This document shows, piece after piece, positions 52,324 to 62,810 of a stretch of DNA of 64,000 bases. The translations under genes were made by a program, and so were the position numbers. The stretch is from assembly GCA_001045525.1 (NCBI GenBank), contig LDWW01000001.1, positions 62,001 through 126,000 of the forward strand. The letters are read 5' to 3'. Below the pieces are notes generated by a model. That model saw only the letters and a program-made list of their open reading frames with translations, made no database searches and had not been told where the DNA came from. Source of the DNA: Chitinispirillum alkaliphilum. GTDB taxonomy: Bacteria > Fibrobacterota > Chitinivibrionia > Chitinivibrionales > Chitinispirillaceae. The first letter of the stretch is position 1. Each line of letters opens with the position of its first letter.

Positions 52324-55300
52324 ATGAGTGAAAATAATCATATTCTAAGGAAATATCTTGCTTTTTTATTTTTTCTTGCGGTGCCCCTGGGGCTTTTTGC
52401 CGATACCACTTTTGAACAGCTCATTGAGCAGGGGAAATATGAGGAGGCCCTCTCCTATGCAGATGAAAACATAGCTCCGCGCGAACGGACCTCGCAGATA
52501 TGGGTTCTGATTGCAAGGGCAAATGAAAAACTCGGTATGCCGGAAAAAGCACTCGCCTCCTATCTGGTCTCCTGGCGTATGAACCCCGAGGACTACAACT
52601 CCCTTATCGGGGCTGCAAAAATCTACAACAGACTGGGTCAGTTCCAAAACGGACTCACCTTCTCCCAAAGGGCTCTCGAGCAGAACTTTACCGCCGAAGC
52701 AAGCTGGGAATACGCCCGTGCATGTATCGAGCTGGACAGGGCGGTTGAAGCCAGAAGTGCGCTTGAAAAGGTGGTTCAGACCGATCCGTCCAATGTTGTC
52801 GCAACCCGCGAACTTGGAATTATCTATTTCGATGAACAAAACTACTCCGCAGCAATCCCTCTTCTGAAAATCGCTCTGGGTGAGGAGGAGAGTGGAGAGA
52901 TGCTGTTTAGAGTTGGTAAGGCATACATTGAAATCGGTGTGGATGACAGCGCCCTTGTCTATCTCAGCAGTGCTGTTGAAAACCAGACTAATGTATCGGA
53001 AGCTTCCCTGCTTATTGCCCGCGCAAATTTCGGACTGGGCAACCATGCCGATGCCGCAACGGGTTTCGACAATGTCGAGGAGACCATGATGACAGCTTCC
53101 GACTACTACATGATGGCTGTATCAAAAGAGAATGCCGGGGATCGATCCGGTGCGCTCGATGCCTACCGTTTGGCCGTGAGAAGCTTTGGGGATTATACCG
53201 GAAAAGAGGCTATCCTCTCCCGTGATAAAGTCGGCAGAGCTGATTACGAACAGGGCTCATATCAGAGTGCCCTGGATCATTTTCAGTTTATTGCTCAGGC
53301 CGATGCTGAAGGGGAAATCGTCTCTGACATACACTTCCTTATCGCCGATGCACATCAGGCTCTGGGCAACAGCACCGAAGCCATCTCAAGTCTCGAGAGA
53401 GTTATTGAACTTGACACGCTCAACATTGAAGCCTATGCACGCCTCGCCGACCTTTATGAACAGAACGATATGCACGATTGGGCACAGCTCACCTACGAAA
53501 CCATGATCTCTCTCGACCCAAGTGATCCAAGCATCTTTCTGGCACTGGGCAACTACAACCTTCAGGCTGGCCGCTACCAGGAGGCTATGGAATATTTCCA
53601 GACAAGCAACAACCTCAAGGTCAGTGCAGAAGCCTCTGAGGGACTTGCCATTTCCGCTTTCAGAACAGAACATTTTGAAACCGCAGGTCAGGCTGCCCAA
53701 ACTGCCCTTGGGTTGAATGAGGACTCCTGGGAGTCGCGTAAGATATTGGCTGAAGTTCTCTTCAGAGATCAAAACTTCGGCGCCGCACAGGGACACTTCG
53801 AGGTAATGGTCGAAAAAGAACCGGAAAACCTCGATTACCTGAATAAACTGGCCGTGTGTCTGAAACATAACAACCAAAGAGCTCAGCTTGCTTCAACTGA
53901 CAGAAGAATCACTGACCTGGATAAGGAAAACATTGAAAGCAGACTCCGACTCGCACATTACGCAGATTCTCAAAATGACAAAACAACTGCTCTTGAAATG
54001 TATAACGATCTGGCTTTGCTTACACCTGAAGATCAGAACGTGTTCAGACGTATCTACGAAATCTCCTATGCCGAAGGTAATCTTCCTGAGGCAATAAGGG
54101 CTAAGGAGAGATATGTTGAGCTGGTTCCCGATAATGCCATAGCACGGAGGGATCTGGGAGATGCATATTACGAGGCCCAGGACTACGATAATTCTCTCGA
54201 AGCATACAGAAAAGCCATAGCTCTGGATCCGCAGATCAGCGGTTTCTACCAGAGATATGCCGAAATCGTCATAGCCAAGGGGCAGCACGATGAAGTAATC
54301 ATGGCTCTCACAGGGGTGATAAACTCCGGTGATGCAGATTTTGGAACCTACACCACTCTTGGTATGATCTATCAGAGAAGAGATGATCACGAAAAGGCAA
54401 TCGATATGTACCAGAGTGCCTTGCAGCTAGATCCTCAAAACACCGACGCCCTTACAGCTCTGGGCACAAGCCAGGCCGCAAGCGGTGATCTAAACGGCGC
54501 AATCATCTCCTACGAGCAGGCCGTGATGATGAACCCCGATGCGGTTGAGGAGTATAGGGAGCTGGGGGATATCTATGCCCTTCAGAACAGAACCAATGAG
54601 GCCATGAGGGCTTACAGAAGGTATCTGGACAGAAATTCCGAAAACCTCGAAATCGGGCGCAAAGTAGGCTCGTACTCCTTTGAAAGAATGGACTACGAAG
54701 ATGCTGTCAAATACCTCGGGCCTGTTGTGGAGCAGACAAGTGAGCAACATGTTCATATGATGTTTGCCGAAGCAAGCTTCAAAACCGAGGAATACTCAAA
54801 AGCCATATCAGTGCTTACCCCTCTCACACAAAGGGATGGATTGAGTGCCTCTGTCAGAAGTGATGCTTTGAAGATGCTGGCTGAAGCCTATGAAATGTCC
54901 GGGGATGAACCGAATGCTGCACAGGCCTATATCGACTACATCTCTGTGCCTGGCACAACCGATCCTGATGCAGCTTTCAAAGCCGCTTACCTGCTGGAAA
55001 AAACTGAGCAGGTAGAAAGGGCTATAGATATTTACGAAAACAATATCAGGAATTATCCTGAGGATTTCAGAAATATCCTAAGGCTTGGGCTTATTTATTC
55101 CACAAATGAGGAAACAATCGAAAAAGCTCTTCCGCTTCTGGAAAAGAGCACCGATATCGCAGACTCAATCCCTGAGGTGTGGCTTGAGCTGGCAAGAGCG
55201 CATGGAACTCTGGGTAATACCGATGAAGAGCTTTCAGCCTACAACAGATATGTGCAGTTTGACCCCCAGGATCTGGAAGCTAACAGGCGTATCGGCACTA

Positions 55301-56022
55301 TCCTTATGGAAAGAGGTGAAGTGAACGAGGCTCTTATAAGCCTTGAAATCGCAAACACCTTCTCTCCAAACGATCCTGGCATAATGACACTTCTTGCTGC
55401 GGGCTATGTTGAAACAGATCGTGTCAATGAAGCTATTGACCTTCTCAACAGAGCAAAAGGGATCGACTCTGAGAATGCAGACATAAGATTTATGCTTTAT
55501 GAGCTGTATCAGTACACCGGTCAGACCAGGCAGGCGCAGAGAGAAATTGAGCAGCTTGTTGAGTTGAAACAGGATAATAAATACATGCTGATGTATGCAA
55601 AAGCGCTCTTTGACCAGAATAATCTGGATAAGGCGGTAGAGGTGGTTGAAGACATCCTGGGTGTGGAGTTTGATAACATAGAGGCTCTTATGCTCAAGGG
55701 CAGAATTCAAAGATCACAGGAAGATTTCGAAGGCGCTATTGAAACCTACGAAGAAATCGATCTTATAGTCCAAAATTATGCACCAGCTCTTTATGAACGC
55801 GGTGAAACCTACATGGAGATGCAGAGACCCAGATGGGCTGAAACGTTCTATAATCGTGCCATAAGGGCAGATCCCGAGTATGCTCCTGCAGAGCTTGGAC
55901 TCGCCAGGATGGCTAAATTAAGGGGAAATGAGGAAGAATATCGCAAGCACCTGGAAAATGCACAAAGGTTAGATCCTGAAAACCCTGAGGTGCTCAGAAT
56001 GCTCAGGGAAAGTTCTGAATAA
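52324..56022 (+). CDS. Giant exported TPR-repeat protein
   Basis: The 1232-residue protein begins with a signal peptide (LRKYLAFLFFLAVPLGLFAD, cleaved near 27). Almost the whole rest is 34-residue tetratricopeptide repeats, with more than 25 recognisable units such as AEGNLPEAIRAKERYVELVPDNAIARRDLG broken over helices A and B, EKAIDMYQSALQLDPQNTDAL and TEEYSKAISVLTPL. It is acidic, with no cysteine and no enzymatic motif. Such long periplasmic TPR proteins usually scaffold envelope or secretion machines. AGGAGG precedes the ATG by about 9 nt. A strong hairpin ends the transcript. Confidence 0.87.
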   Translation: MSENNHILRKYLAFLFFLAVPLGLFADTTFEQLIEQGKYEEALSYADENIAPRERTSQIWVLIARANEKLGMPEKALASYLVSWRMNPEDYNSLIGAAKIYNRLGQFQNGLTFSQRALEQNFTAEASWEYARACIELDRAVEARSALEKVVQTDPSNVVATRELGIIYFDEQNYSAAIPLLKIALGEEESGEMLFRVGKAYIEIGVDDSALVYLSSAVENQTNVSEASLLIARANFGLGNHADAATGFDNVEETMMTASDYYMMAVSKENAGDRSGALDAYRLAVRSFGDYTGKEAILSRDKVGRADYEQGSYQSALDHFQFIAQADAEGEIVSDIHFLIADAHQALGNSTEAISSLERVIELDTLNIEAYARLADLYEQNDMHDWAQLTYETMISLDPSDPSIFLALGNYNLQAGRYQEAMEYFQTSNNLKVSAEASEGLAISAFRTEHFETAGQAAQTALGLNEDSWESRKILAEVLFRDQNFGAAQGHFEVMVEKEPENLDYLNKLAVCLKHNNQRAQLASTDRRITDLDKENIESRLRLAHYADSQNDKTTALEMYNDLALLTPEDQNVFRRIYEISYAEGNLPEAIRAKERYVELVPDNAIARRDLGDAYYEAQDYDNSLEAYRKAIALDPQISGFYQRYAEIVIAKGQHDEVIMALTGVINSGDADFGTYTTLGMIYQRRDDHEKAIDMYQSALQLDPQNTDALTALGTSQAASGDLNGAIISYEQAVMMNPDAVEEYRELGDIYALQNRTNEAMRAYRRYLDRNSENLEIGRKVGSYSFERMDYEDAVKYLGPVVEQTSEQHVHMMFAEASFKTEEYSKAISVLTPLTQRDGLSASVRSDALKMLAEAYEMSGDEPNAAQAYIDYISVPGTTDPDAAFKAAYLLEKTEQVERAIDIYENNIRNYPEDFRNILRLGLIYSTNEETIEKALPLLEKSTDIADSIPEVWLELARAHGTLGNTDEELSAYNRYVQFDPQDLEANRRIGTILMERGEVNEALISLEIANTFSPNDPGIMTLLAAGYVETDRVNEAIDLLNRAKGIDSENADIRFMLYELYQYTGQTRQAQREIEQLVELKQDNKYMLMYAKALFDQNNLDKAVEVVEDILGVEFDNIEALMLKGRIQRSQEDFEGAIETYEEIDLIVQNYAPALYERGETYMEMQRPRWAETFYNRAIRADPEYAPAELGLARMAKLRGNEEEYRKHLENAQRLDPENPEVLRMLRESSE

Positions 56023-56038
56023 CGGCACTGATTTTGCT

Positions 56039-56084
56039 AAACAGAGAAGGGGTAAGGGTGTAAGCTCTTACCCCTTCTCTGTTT
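56039..56084 (+). terminator. Strong hairpin after the TPR gene
   Basis: A perfect 18-bp inverted repeat (AAACAGAGAAGGGGTAAG at 56039-56056 with 56067-56084) has a 10-nt loop, 17 nt after the stop codon. Flanking A and T residues make it look like a bidirectional intrinsic terminator. Confidence 0.85.
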
Positions 56085-56214
56085 TAAATGAGAATTTGAA
56101 AAGGGGTCCGGCTTTTGCATTGAAAAAATAGTATGGATCATTTTCACTTTTTTTGTGGGTTATTTATATTTTTGGAGGAAATAGAAAAAGAAGTTCAACT
56201 TAAAACAATATTGA

Positions 56215-56802
56215 ATGCGGGAACTCGTATTACTTATGCAGCAACAAAGAAATGATGATCAGGAGCTGTTTGATCTTTGGCTAAGGGGAGATCCTCGGGG
56301 ATTCTCTCAACTTTATGATAAGTACAAAAACCGTGTTTTCGGGTTTTTGGTTCGCATGACCGGTGACAGGGAGATTGCAGAGGATCTTTTACAAGAGACC
56401 TTCTTTGCAGCCCTAAGAAATGCCGAGCAGTTTGATCGATCCAGAAGTTTTTTAAGCTGGCTATTTGGAATTGCTCACAAAAGAACGATCGATTACTTCC
56501 GTCATGCGAAAGTTGAAACAGATCATAAAGAGGACACCGGAGGATCGGTGGGGAGTAAAATTGAATCACCCGAACAACAGTTATCAAATCAGTCACTGCG
56601 GGATTTGATAAATGAGGCGGTTGAAACACTCGACCCCCTGCAGAGAGAGGTGTTTTTGCTCAGAGAGCTTGGCGGTGTACCTTTTAAGGAGATTGCAGAA
56701 ATTATGGATTGTCCGATAAATACAGCGCTTGGACGGATGCGTCTGGCATTGAAGAATATTAGGAAGGAATTGAAAAAAAGGGGGATCAATGGTGTGCAGT
56801 AA
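56215..56802 (+). CDS. ECF (extracytoplasmic function) sigma factor
   Basis: The 195-residue sigma-70-family protein has region 2 (YDKYKNRVFGFLVRMTGDREIAEDLLQETFFAAL, interrupted here for brevity; about residues 40-73) and the -10 recognition stretch FLSWLFGIAHKRTIDYFR. Region 4 is LDPLQREVFLLRELGGVPFKEIAEIMDCPINTALGRMRLAL (about 140-180). There is no region 3, the ECF plan. Start codon choice is uncertain: ATG 56215 and 56236 are both in frame, and the nearest GGAGG is about 40 nt upstream. It is immediately followed, with a 14-nt overlap, by its anti-sigma factor gene. Confidence 0.9.
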   Translation: MRELVLLMQQQRNDDQELFDLWLRGDPRGFSQLYDKYKNRVFGFLVRMTGDREIAEDLLQETFFAALRNAEQFDRSRSFLSWLFGIAHKRTIDYFRHAKVETDHKEDTGGSVGSKIESPEQQLSNQSLRDLINEAVETLDPLQREVFLLRELGGVPFKEIAEIMDCPINTALGRMRLALKNIRKELKKRGINGVQ

Positions 56803-57325
56803 ATGGGAAGAGTCAGGCTTTTTGTACAGCTCCGGAGAATTGGATCAACAAAAGGCCCGGGAGTTTGAAGCTCATCTCAAAGAGTGTAGTGAGTGTGAAT
56901 CTGAGCTTAAGGCTTATATAAACGAAAAAAACTCCCTCTTTACCGCGGATGTTCTTGGAGAAAATCCATCCGAAGCCGTCTCAAAGGAAATCAAGAGAGT
57001 TTGCGCAAGTGGTACAAAGCAGTTTACTGGGAATCCGCTGTTCTCTTTGATAGCCAAAAAAGCCGCAGTGTCGATGTTGTTACTTATTATTGGGTTCACC
57101 ACAGTAAGTTACATCAGACTCAACAGCGAACAGGCACAGTCGATGAAATCTCGTCTGACTGTTAAAAATGATACTGTTCGTACAACCGCCAATGCCGAGT
57201 TGGTTTCCGCTCAGGATAGTGCTCTGTTTGACTCTCTCAAGCGGGATTCAAATGCCAATTTTTCAAACACTCGCGGCAACATGGAAATGCAGGGAGTGGT
57301 TCCTGTTGATCTGACAGACGAATAA
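56789..57325 (+). CDS. Zinc-finger anti-sigma factor (membrane-bound)
   Basis: The 178-residue protein starts with a zf-HC2/ZAS domain: an early Cys and the zinc motif H-x3-C-x2-C (HLKECSEC, about 30-37) that binds ECF sigma factors. One transmembrane helix follows (about 92-110, AAVSMLLLIIGFTTVSYI). The C-terminal extracytoplasmic part (about 115-178) is short, polar and without a recognisable sensor domain. It overlaps the ECF sigma gene by 14 nt, the usual coupling of sigma and anti-sigma. The signal released is unknown; the giant TPR protein upstream is a candidate target by position only. Confidence 0.86.
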   Translation: MVCSKWEESGFLYSSGELDQQKAREFEAHLKECSECESELKAYINEKNSLFTADVLGENPSEAVSKEIKRVCASGTKQFTGNPLFSLIAKKAAVSMLLLIIGFTTVSYIRLNSEQAQSMKSRLTVKNDTVRTTANAELVSAQDSALFDSLKRDSNANFSNTRGNMEMQGVVPVDLTDE

Positions 57326-57348
57326 TCTCTTATTTGCCCTCCTTTTAG

Positions 57349-57386
57349 CCCGTTTATTTGCTTTTTAAACGGGTTCTTCCTTTTTT
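57349..57386 (+). terminator. Intrinsic terminator of the sigma/anti-sigma operon
   Basis: CCCGTTTA (57349-57356) pairs with TAAACGGG (57366-57373), with a 9-nt loop. A T-rich run (TTCTTCCTTTTTT) follows. It lies 24 nt after the anti-sigma stop codon. Confidence 0.85.
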
Positions 57387-57580
57387 ATCGTGTAAAATCA
57401 CATTACTCATTGTATTTTCCATAGTTATCCCGGATATGATTCTGGCCCTGATAATTGGATACGCAGTGTGGAATGTTACCCTCTTTTGAAATTTAAAGAT
57501 CTTCACTCTACTCAGATTCAATTAACCGGGTCAATCTAATCCTTTTATTATCTTTGGTATTAAATAATAATTAATGCTTT

Positions 57581-57712
57581 ATGCAGCGCACTAAATTGCT
57601 GATCAGAATTATAAGAATTGCACAGGTTATTGTTGCGCTCATTTTGACCGGGGTAATGATGAGGGCGATGGCGCTATTATATGAACTGCTCAGAGCGGAG
57701 GGTGCATTTTGA
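57581..57712 (+). CDS. Possible 43-residue membrane peptide coupled to the PfkB kinase gene
   Basis: An ATG at 57581 opens 43 codons encoding a very hydrophobic peptide (RIIRIAQVIVALILTGVMMR, a single transmembrane helix, then LLYELLRAEGAF). Its TGA at 57710-57712 overlaps the TTG start of the next gene (TTGA), an arrangement usual in coupled genes. The distance from the terminator and the lack of a strong ribosome-binding site leave doubt; it could be a leader peptide or a chance frame. Confidence 0.4.
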   Translation: MQRTKLLIRIIRIAQVIVALILTGVMMRAMALLYELLRAEGAF

Positions 57713-58638
57713 TTTATTGTGGTTTGCTTAATCCTGCTGTCGATTTATGTCTTAAGCTTGATAGATTTGAAATGGGAAACACTTTGTTGGATCTGCCTTC
57801 AAGAGTGGTCCCATCCGGTAAAGGCATTAATGTTGCGAGGGTTATAAAGGCTCTGGGAGAGGATGTCTGTGTGGCTGCTCTTATGCCTGAGAATGATAGC
57901 CTGAGGTTCAGCTCTTTTTTGACAGATTTGGGAATAAAGCCGCTCTTTTTTGAAACTCCGGGAAGCGCAAGGATAAATGTGACTCTCTCTGAGGAAAAAA
58001 GTGCCTGTGTATCGCATCTGAATTGTTCCTCCTCTCAGGTGCCGCTTCGTGTACAGGAAGAGTTTCTTCAGTTTATCTCCGGACATATCAACAAATCTGA
58101 TCAGTGGTGTTTTTCCGGCAGTATACCTTCGGGGTTTGAAAAAGATATTTATGCCAGAATTGTAAATATCTGCCACAGTAAAGGTGCCGATACACTTGTT
58201 GATACCAGAGGTGATGCTCTCAAGCATGGGATAAGGGCAAGACCTCTGATTATCAAACCCAACATCACTGAGCTGGAGGAGTATTTTGAGGAGCCTGTTC
58301 ATGGTGTTCACCACATGGCTCTGAAGGGTAAAAGATTTATCGATATGGGTATTTCCTATGTGTTTATATCTCTTGGTGCAGATGGTATGATTGCGTTGCA
58401 TAAAAATGATTGTCTGCTCTGCTCGCCCCCGTCGGTCAGGGCTGTAAGCACTGTGGGGTGCGGGGATGCACTTGTTGCAGGGGTCGTTGTGGCATTGAAA
58501 AGAAAATTCTCGTTTCCTGAAATCTGCAGGATGGCAGTTGCTTGTGGTGCTTCAAATGCTGTGCATGAGGAGCCTGGGGTTGTGACCAGGGATGAGATAT
58601 GGCAGCTCATGGAAGATGTGCAGGTGAATGCAGTTTAG
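57709..58638 (+). CDS. PfkB-family sugar kinase (1-phosphofructokinase/tagatose-6-P kinase-like)
   Basis: The 309-residue protein starts at TTG 57709, with GGAGGG 6 nt upstream. It opens NPAVDLCLKLDRF, like the NPALD motif of FruK/LacC, and continues PSGKGINVARVIKALG, the family's GG/GKG substrate loop. The C-terminal nucleotide and catalytic motif is STVGCGDALVAG, with catalytic Asp in GCGD. IKPNITELEEYF and SLGADGMI are also typical. It phosphorylates a sugar phosphate; fructose-1-phosphate or tagatose-6-phosphate is likely by family. No PTS genes are near. Several cysteines are unusual but harmless. Confidence 0.87.
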   Translation: MIYCGLLNPAVDLCLKLDRFEMGNTLLDLPSRVVPSGKGINVARVIKALGEDVCVAALMPENDSLRFSSFLTDLGIKPLFFETPGSARINVTLSEEKSACVSHLNCSSSQVPLRVQEEFLQFISGHINKSDQWCFSGSIPSGFEKDIYARIVNICHSKGADTLVDTRGDALKHGIRARPLIIKPNITELEEYFEEPVHGVHHMALKGKRFIDMGISYVFISLGADGMIALHKNDCLLCSPPSVRAVSTVGCGDALVAGVVVALKRKFSFPEICRMAVACGASNAVHEEPGVVTRDEIWQLMEDVQVNAV

Positions 58639-58656
58639 TACGAAAGGGCTCAATGT

Positions 58657-59607
58657 ATGAGAAAATGTATGAAAAGAATTTTGGTTACCGGAGGTGCAGG
58701 ATTTCTGGGTTCTCACCTGTGTGAATTCCTTGTAAAGCAGGGGCATGATGTTATTTGTTTGGATAATTTTTTCACCGGAAGAAAGTATAATGTGGAGCAT
58801 CTGATGGATTATCACAATTTTGAGCTGATGCGCCATGATATCACCATTCCGGTTTTTCTTGAAGTAGATCAGATTTACAACCTTGCCTGTCCCGCTTCAC
58901 CAGTTCACTATCAGTACAATGCTGTCAAAACGATAAAAACTTCGGTGATGGGTGCGATTAACGTACTTGGACTTGCCAAAAGGGTCAAAGCCAGAGTGCT
59001 TCAGGCTTCCACTTCTGAGGTCTACGGGGATCCAACTGAGCACCCACAGAAAGAGACATATTGGGGAAATGTGAACCCTATTGGGCTGCGCTCCTGTTAT
59101 GATGAAGGGAAGAGAGTGGCTGAAACGCTGTTTTTTGACTATCACAGAATGAACAGTGTCGATATAAGGGTGATGAGAATTTTTAATACCTATGGCCCAA
59201 GAATGCATCCCGATGATGGGAGGGTTGTTTCGAATTTTATCGTTCAGGCTCTCGAAAAGAAAGACATAACCGTGTATGGGGACGGAAGTCAAACCCGCTC
59301 TTTTTGTTATGTCGATGATCTTGTCAGGGGTATGATCGGGTTGATGAATACAGAAAATGTCAGGGGGCCGATAAATGTCGGTAATCCGCGCGAATTTACA
59401 ATCAAGGAACTGGCCGAAAAAGTCATAGAACTTACCGGCAGTTCATCCAAAATTATTTATAAACCTCTGCCCTCTGATGACCCTAAGCAGCGTAAACCTG
59501 ATATCACTTTAGCTCAGGAGTTCCTCAACTGGAGCCCTCAGGTGATGCTAGGGGAGGGATTGGAAAAAACAATAGAGTATTTTAGAAAAGAGTCTTGTGA
59601 ATTATAA
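58657..59607 (+). CDS. UDP-glucuronate decarboxylase (UDP-xylose synthase)
   Basis: The 316-residue extended SDR begins [18 protein letters not shown] (NAD-binding GxxGxxG). The UXS-specific stretches follow: [36 protein letters not shown] with the catalytic Ser/Thr, YDEGKR (Tyr-x3-Lys), and [18 protein letters not shown]. It converts UDP-glucuronate to UDP-xylose for surface glycans. Length is as expected (about 310). Two ATGs (58657, 58669) are possible starts; the second gives a more typical N-terminus. It follows the PfkB gene by 18 nt. Confidence 0.92.
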   Translation: MRKCMKRILVTGGAGFLGSHLCEFLVKQGHDVICLDNFFTGRKYNVEHLMDYHNFELMRHDITIPVFLEVDQIYNLACPASPVHYQYNAVKTIKTSVMGAINVLGLAKRVKARVLQASTSEVYGDPTEHPQKETYWGNVNPIGLRSCYDEGKRVAETLFFDYHRMNSVDIRVMRIFNTYGPRMHPDDGRVVSNFIVQALEKKDITVYGDGSQTRSFCYVDDLVRGMIGLMNTENVRGPINVGNPREFTIKELAEKVIELTGSSSKIIYKPLPSDDPKQRKPDITLAQEFLNWSPQVMLGEGLEKTIEYFRKESCEL

Positions 59608-59649
59608 ATTACAGTTTTCGTTTACTGATTTTGACATTTGGAGGAGTTC

Positions 59650-62169
59650 GTGACAGCTTATAACGCTTCTGAAGCAGAGCCAAAATGGCAGCAGCGATGG
59701 CGTAGCTCTAAACTGCATAAAACTGAATTTGATCCCGCTAAACCAAAGTTCTTTGCCCTCGATATGTTTCCTTATCCATCCGGATCGGGGCTTCACGTGG
59801 GGCATTGTGAAGGGTATACTGCCACAGATATCATTACACGGTACAAAAGGATGCAGGGATTCAATGTGCTTCATCCAATGGGATGGGATGCGTTTGGATT
59901 GCCGGCTGAGAACTTTGCCATAAAAACAGGGACTCATCCCAGTGTTATTACAGAGAAATCTGTGGCAAACTTCAAGCGCCAGATTGACTCAATTGGTTTT
60001 GCCTATGACTGGGACAGGGAGATTAATACCACCGATCCGTCATATTACAAATGGACCCAATGGATATTTATTCAGATGTTTAAAAGAGGGCTTGCATATG
60101 AGGGCACGGTTCCCATCAACTGGTGTCCGTCCTGTAAAACCGGTTTGGCGAATGAAGAGGTTACTCAGGGTAAATGTGAGCGGTGTAGCTCTCAGGTAGA
60201 GAAAAAGGATCTGCGTCAATGGATTCTCAAAATCACCGCCTACGCAGACCGGCTTCTTGAAGATCTTTCCGAAGTTGACTGGCCGGAATCAACGCTGCAG
60301 ATGCAGAAAAACTGGATCGGCCGATCTGAAGGTGCTGAGGTGGTGTTCAGAGTTGCCGGGGGAGCAGCAGAGGGGGAGCAGATACGGGTATTTACAACCC
60401 GACCCGATACTCTATATGGAGCTACTTATATGGTGCTTGCACCGGAGCATCCTCTTGTAGAAAAAATCACCACAACCGATCAGGAGTCAGCGGTTAGGGA
60501 GTACCAGCTCTCTGCAAGAAAAAAGAGTGATCTGGAAAGAACTGAATTAACCAAGGAAAAAACCGGTGTCTTTACAGGAGAGCACGCTGTTAACCCGGTG
60601 AACGGGGAACCTATTCCCATATGGATTGCCGATTACGTTCTTGCCGGTTATGGTACCGGAGCTATTATGGCTGTACCTGCACACGATGAGAGAGACTTTG
60701 AGTTTGCCACCAGGTTCAATCTTCCGGTAAAGAGAGTTGTTGCACCTGCTGATGGAAGTGAAGTTGATCCTGACACTGCATTCGTTGATAAGGGTGTAAA
60801 TATAAACTCCGGTGATCTTGATGGTTTGACCACTGATAAAGCGAAAAAAAAGGTAACCGATCAGCTTCTGCAGAATAGGCTGGGGAAAGCGGCGGTTAGT
60901 TACAGGTTAAGAGACTGGGTGTTCTCCCGCCAAAGGTACTGGGGTGAGCCCATACCTGTTATACATTGTCAAAAGTGTGGTGCGGTGCCTGTGCCTGAAA
61001 AGGATCTGCCTGTAACGCTGCCGGATGTGGACAGGTACGAGCCAAGCGGAACCGGTGAATCACCTCTGGCAAATATTGAGGAATGGCTCAATACAACCTG
61101 TCCGGAATGCGGCGGGAACGCCAGAAGAGAAACCAACACTATGCCCCAGTGGGCCGGCTCATGCTGGTATTATCTCAGATACCTTGACCCTAAAAACGAT
61201 AAAGAGCCGTGGTCCAAAGAGGCGGATAATCAGTGGATGAATGTAGATCTCTATGTGGGGGGGGCTGAGCATGCTGTTCTGCATCTGCTCTATGCAAGAT
61301 TCTGGCACAAAGTACTCTATGACCTGGGATATGTATCAACAAAAGAGCCATTCAAAAAACTACGTCATCAGGGAATTGTGCTGGCACCTACCTATAAGGA
61401 TTCTTCCGGTAAGTATCATGAATACTCTGAAATTGAGTTCAGGGACAATCAGGCCTATCTTAAGTCAACAGGCGAAAAGCTATTGACCGAAATTGAGAAG
61501 ATGGCAAAGTCCAAACTCAATGGGGTCAATCCTGATGAAGTGGTGGATAAATACGGGGCAGATGTGCTACGGTTGTATGAGATGTTCATGGGTGAATTTG
61601 AACTTCCAAAACCATGGGACTCAAGAGCTATAGAGGGGTGTAACAGACTGCTTCGGAGAGTTTGGAGAATGGTTGATGAGTTTGACCCTGACAAGGCTCC
61701 CTCTGAGGACACGAACATACGTATTCGTCACAAGACAATAAAGAAGGTTACATCCGATCTTGAGGCAATGAAGTTTAATACTGCGATTGCCGCAATGATG
61801 GAATATGTAAATGAGTTGGTGTCAAAAGGTGCTTCCTCAGAAGATCTTTCAGTTTTGGTCAGACTTATTGGTCCCTATGCTCCTCATTTGGGAGATGAAG
61901 CCTGGGAGAGGCTTGGCAATCAGGACTTTCTTATCAATGCTCAATGGCCCGGGTATGATGAAGCTTTGGTTGTGGATACAACCGTGACCATAGTTGTGCA
62001 GGTAAATGGTAAATTGAGAGCGGAGTTTTCTTCGCCCAGGGAGGCTGATAAAGAGCAGCTTAAAGAGAGAGCACTTTCTATGGAAAAGGTTAAAGCTCAT
62101 CTTGAAGGCAAAGAAGTCCGCAAAGTGATTGTTGTACCGGGTAAACTGGTCAATATTGTGGCTTCTTAG
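59650..62169 (+). CDS. leuS: Leucyl-tRNA synthetase
   Basis: The protein has 839 residues from GTG 59650, chosen because GGAGGA lies 4 nt before it; the frame opens slightly earlier at a TTG that overlaps this site. Class I motifs are [17 protein letters not shown] (HIGH) and MAKSKLNGV (KMSKS). The large CP1 editing domain has the Thr-rich [12 protein letters not shown] and the conserved Asp in DERD. The zinc-like CxxC pairs (CPSCKTG, CERC, CPEC) lie around it. The C-terminal [12 protein letters not shown] is the typical LeuS tail. Length is normal. Confidence 0.96.
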   Translation: MTAYNASEAEPKWQQRWRSSKLHKTEFDPAKPKFFALDMFPYPSGSGLHVGHCEGYTATDIITRYKRMQGFNVLHPMGWDAFGLPAENFAIKTGTHPSVITEKSVANFKRQIDSIGFAYDWDREINTTDPSYYKWTQWIFIQMFKRGLAYEGTVPINWCPSCKTGLANEEVTQGKCERCSSQVEKKDLRQWILKITAYADRLLEDLSEVDWPESTLQMQKNWIGRSEGAEVVFRVAGGAAEGEQIRVFTTRPDTLYGATYMVLAPEHPLVEKITTTDQESAVREYQLSARKKSDLERTELTKEKTGVFTGEHAVNPVNGEPIPIWIADYVLAGYGTGAIMAVPAHDERDFEFATRFNLPVKRVVAPADGSEVDPDTAFVDKGVNINSGDLDGLTTDKAKKKVTDQLLQNRLGKAAVSYRLRDWVFSRQRYWGEPIPVIHCQKCGAVPVPEKDLPVTLPDVDRYEPSGTGESPLANIEEWLNTTCPECGGNARRETNTMPQWAGSCWYYLRYLDPKNDKEPWSKEADNQWMNVDLYVGGAEHAVLHLLYARFWHKVLYDLGYVSTKEPFKKLRHQGIVLAPTYKDSSGKYHEYSEIEFRDNQAYLKSTGEKLLTEIEKMAKSKLNGVNPDEVVDKYGADVLRLYEMFMGEFELPKPWDSRAIEGCNRLLRRVWRMVDEFDPDKAPSEDTNIRIRHKTIKKVTSDLEAMKFNTAIAAMMEYVNELVSKGASSEDLSVLVRLIGPYAPHLGDEAWERLGNQDFLINAQWPGYDEALVVDTTVTIVVQVNGKLRAEFSSPREADKEQLKERALSMEKVKAHLEGKEVRKVIVVPGKLVNIVAS

Positions 62170-62198
62170 AAGTAAATAGCAAAAGAAGGTGAACGAAA

Positions 62199-62810
62199 AT
62201 GGTTGAGATTATTGTAGCGTCTGCAAATGATGGAAAAGTAAGAGAGTTCCGCGAAATGTTTTCTTCTCTTCCGGTGCGATTATCTTCGTTGCGGGATCGA
62301 TGGCAGCCTGTCCCCGAAATAGAGGAGACAGGCTCAACCTTCTACGAGAATGCCAAAATCAAAGCAGACTGGGTATTTGAAAACAGTTCGGGAATATGGG
62401 CTCTTGCAGATGATTCGGGTCTGGTCGTGGATGCCCTTGACGGGGCACCCGGTGTTTACAGTGCCAGATTTGCCGGTGAAAATGCCAGCAGTGATGATAA
62501 CAACAGAAAACTGCTCAGTTTACTTTCGGATATCCCCGGAGAGCAGAGAAAAGCCAGGTTTGTGTGCACTTTAGTTTTAAAAACAGCACCCGACAGGTAT
62601 ATTTCTTCTGAGGGAACCTGTGAGGGAGAGATTACTTTTCAAAAAAGCGGCACTGCAGGGTTTGGGTATGATCCGATATTTCAGCCCCAGGGGATGCAAG
62701 TCACCTTTGCAGAGATCGATTCGGAAAAGAAAAACCAAATTAGTCACAGAGGAAAAGCTTTAAATAGTCTGGTCAGGGAATTACATGGATTTTTCGGTTC
62801 AGGGAGTTAA
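62199..62810 (+). CDS. rdgB: Non-canonical purine NTP pyrophosphatase (HAM1/RdgB)
   Basis: The 203-residue protein hydrolyses ITP, dITP and XTP to keep them out of nucleic acids. Family motifs are IVASANDGKVREF (ASxNxGKxxE), ADDSGLVVDALDGAPGVYSARFAG, GFGYDPIF and SHRGKAL. GAAGGTGA precedes the ATG. The stop overlaps the start of the sensor-kinase gene by 26 nt. Confidence 0.95.
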   Translation: MVEIIVASANDGKVREFREMFSSLPVRLSSLRDRWQPVPEIEETGSTFYENAKIKADWVFENSSGIWALADDSGLVVDALDGAPGVYSARFAGENASSDDNNRKLLSLLSDIPGEQRKARFVCTLVLKTAPDRYISSEGTCEGEITFQKSGTAGFGYDPIFQPQGMQVTFAEIDSEKKNQISHRGKALNSLVRELHGFFGSGS

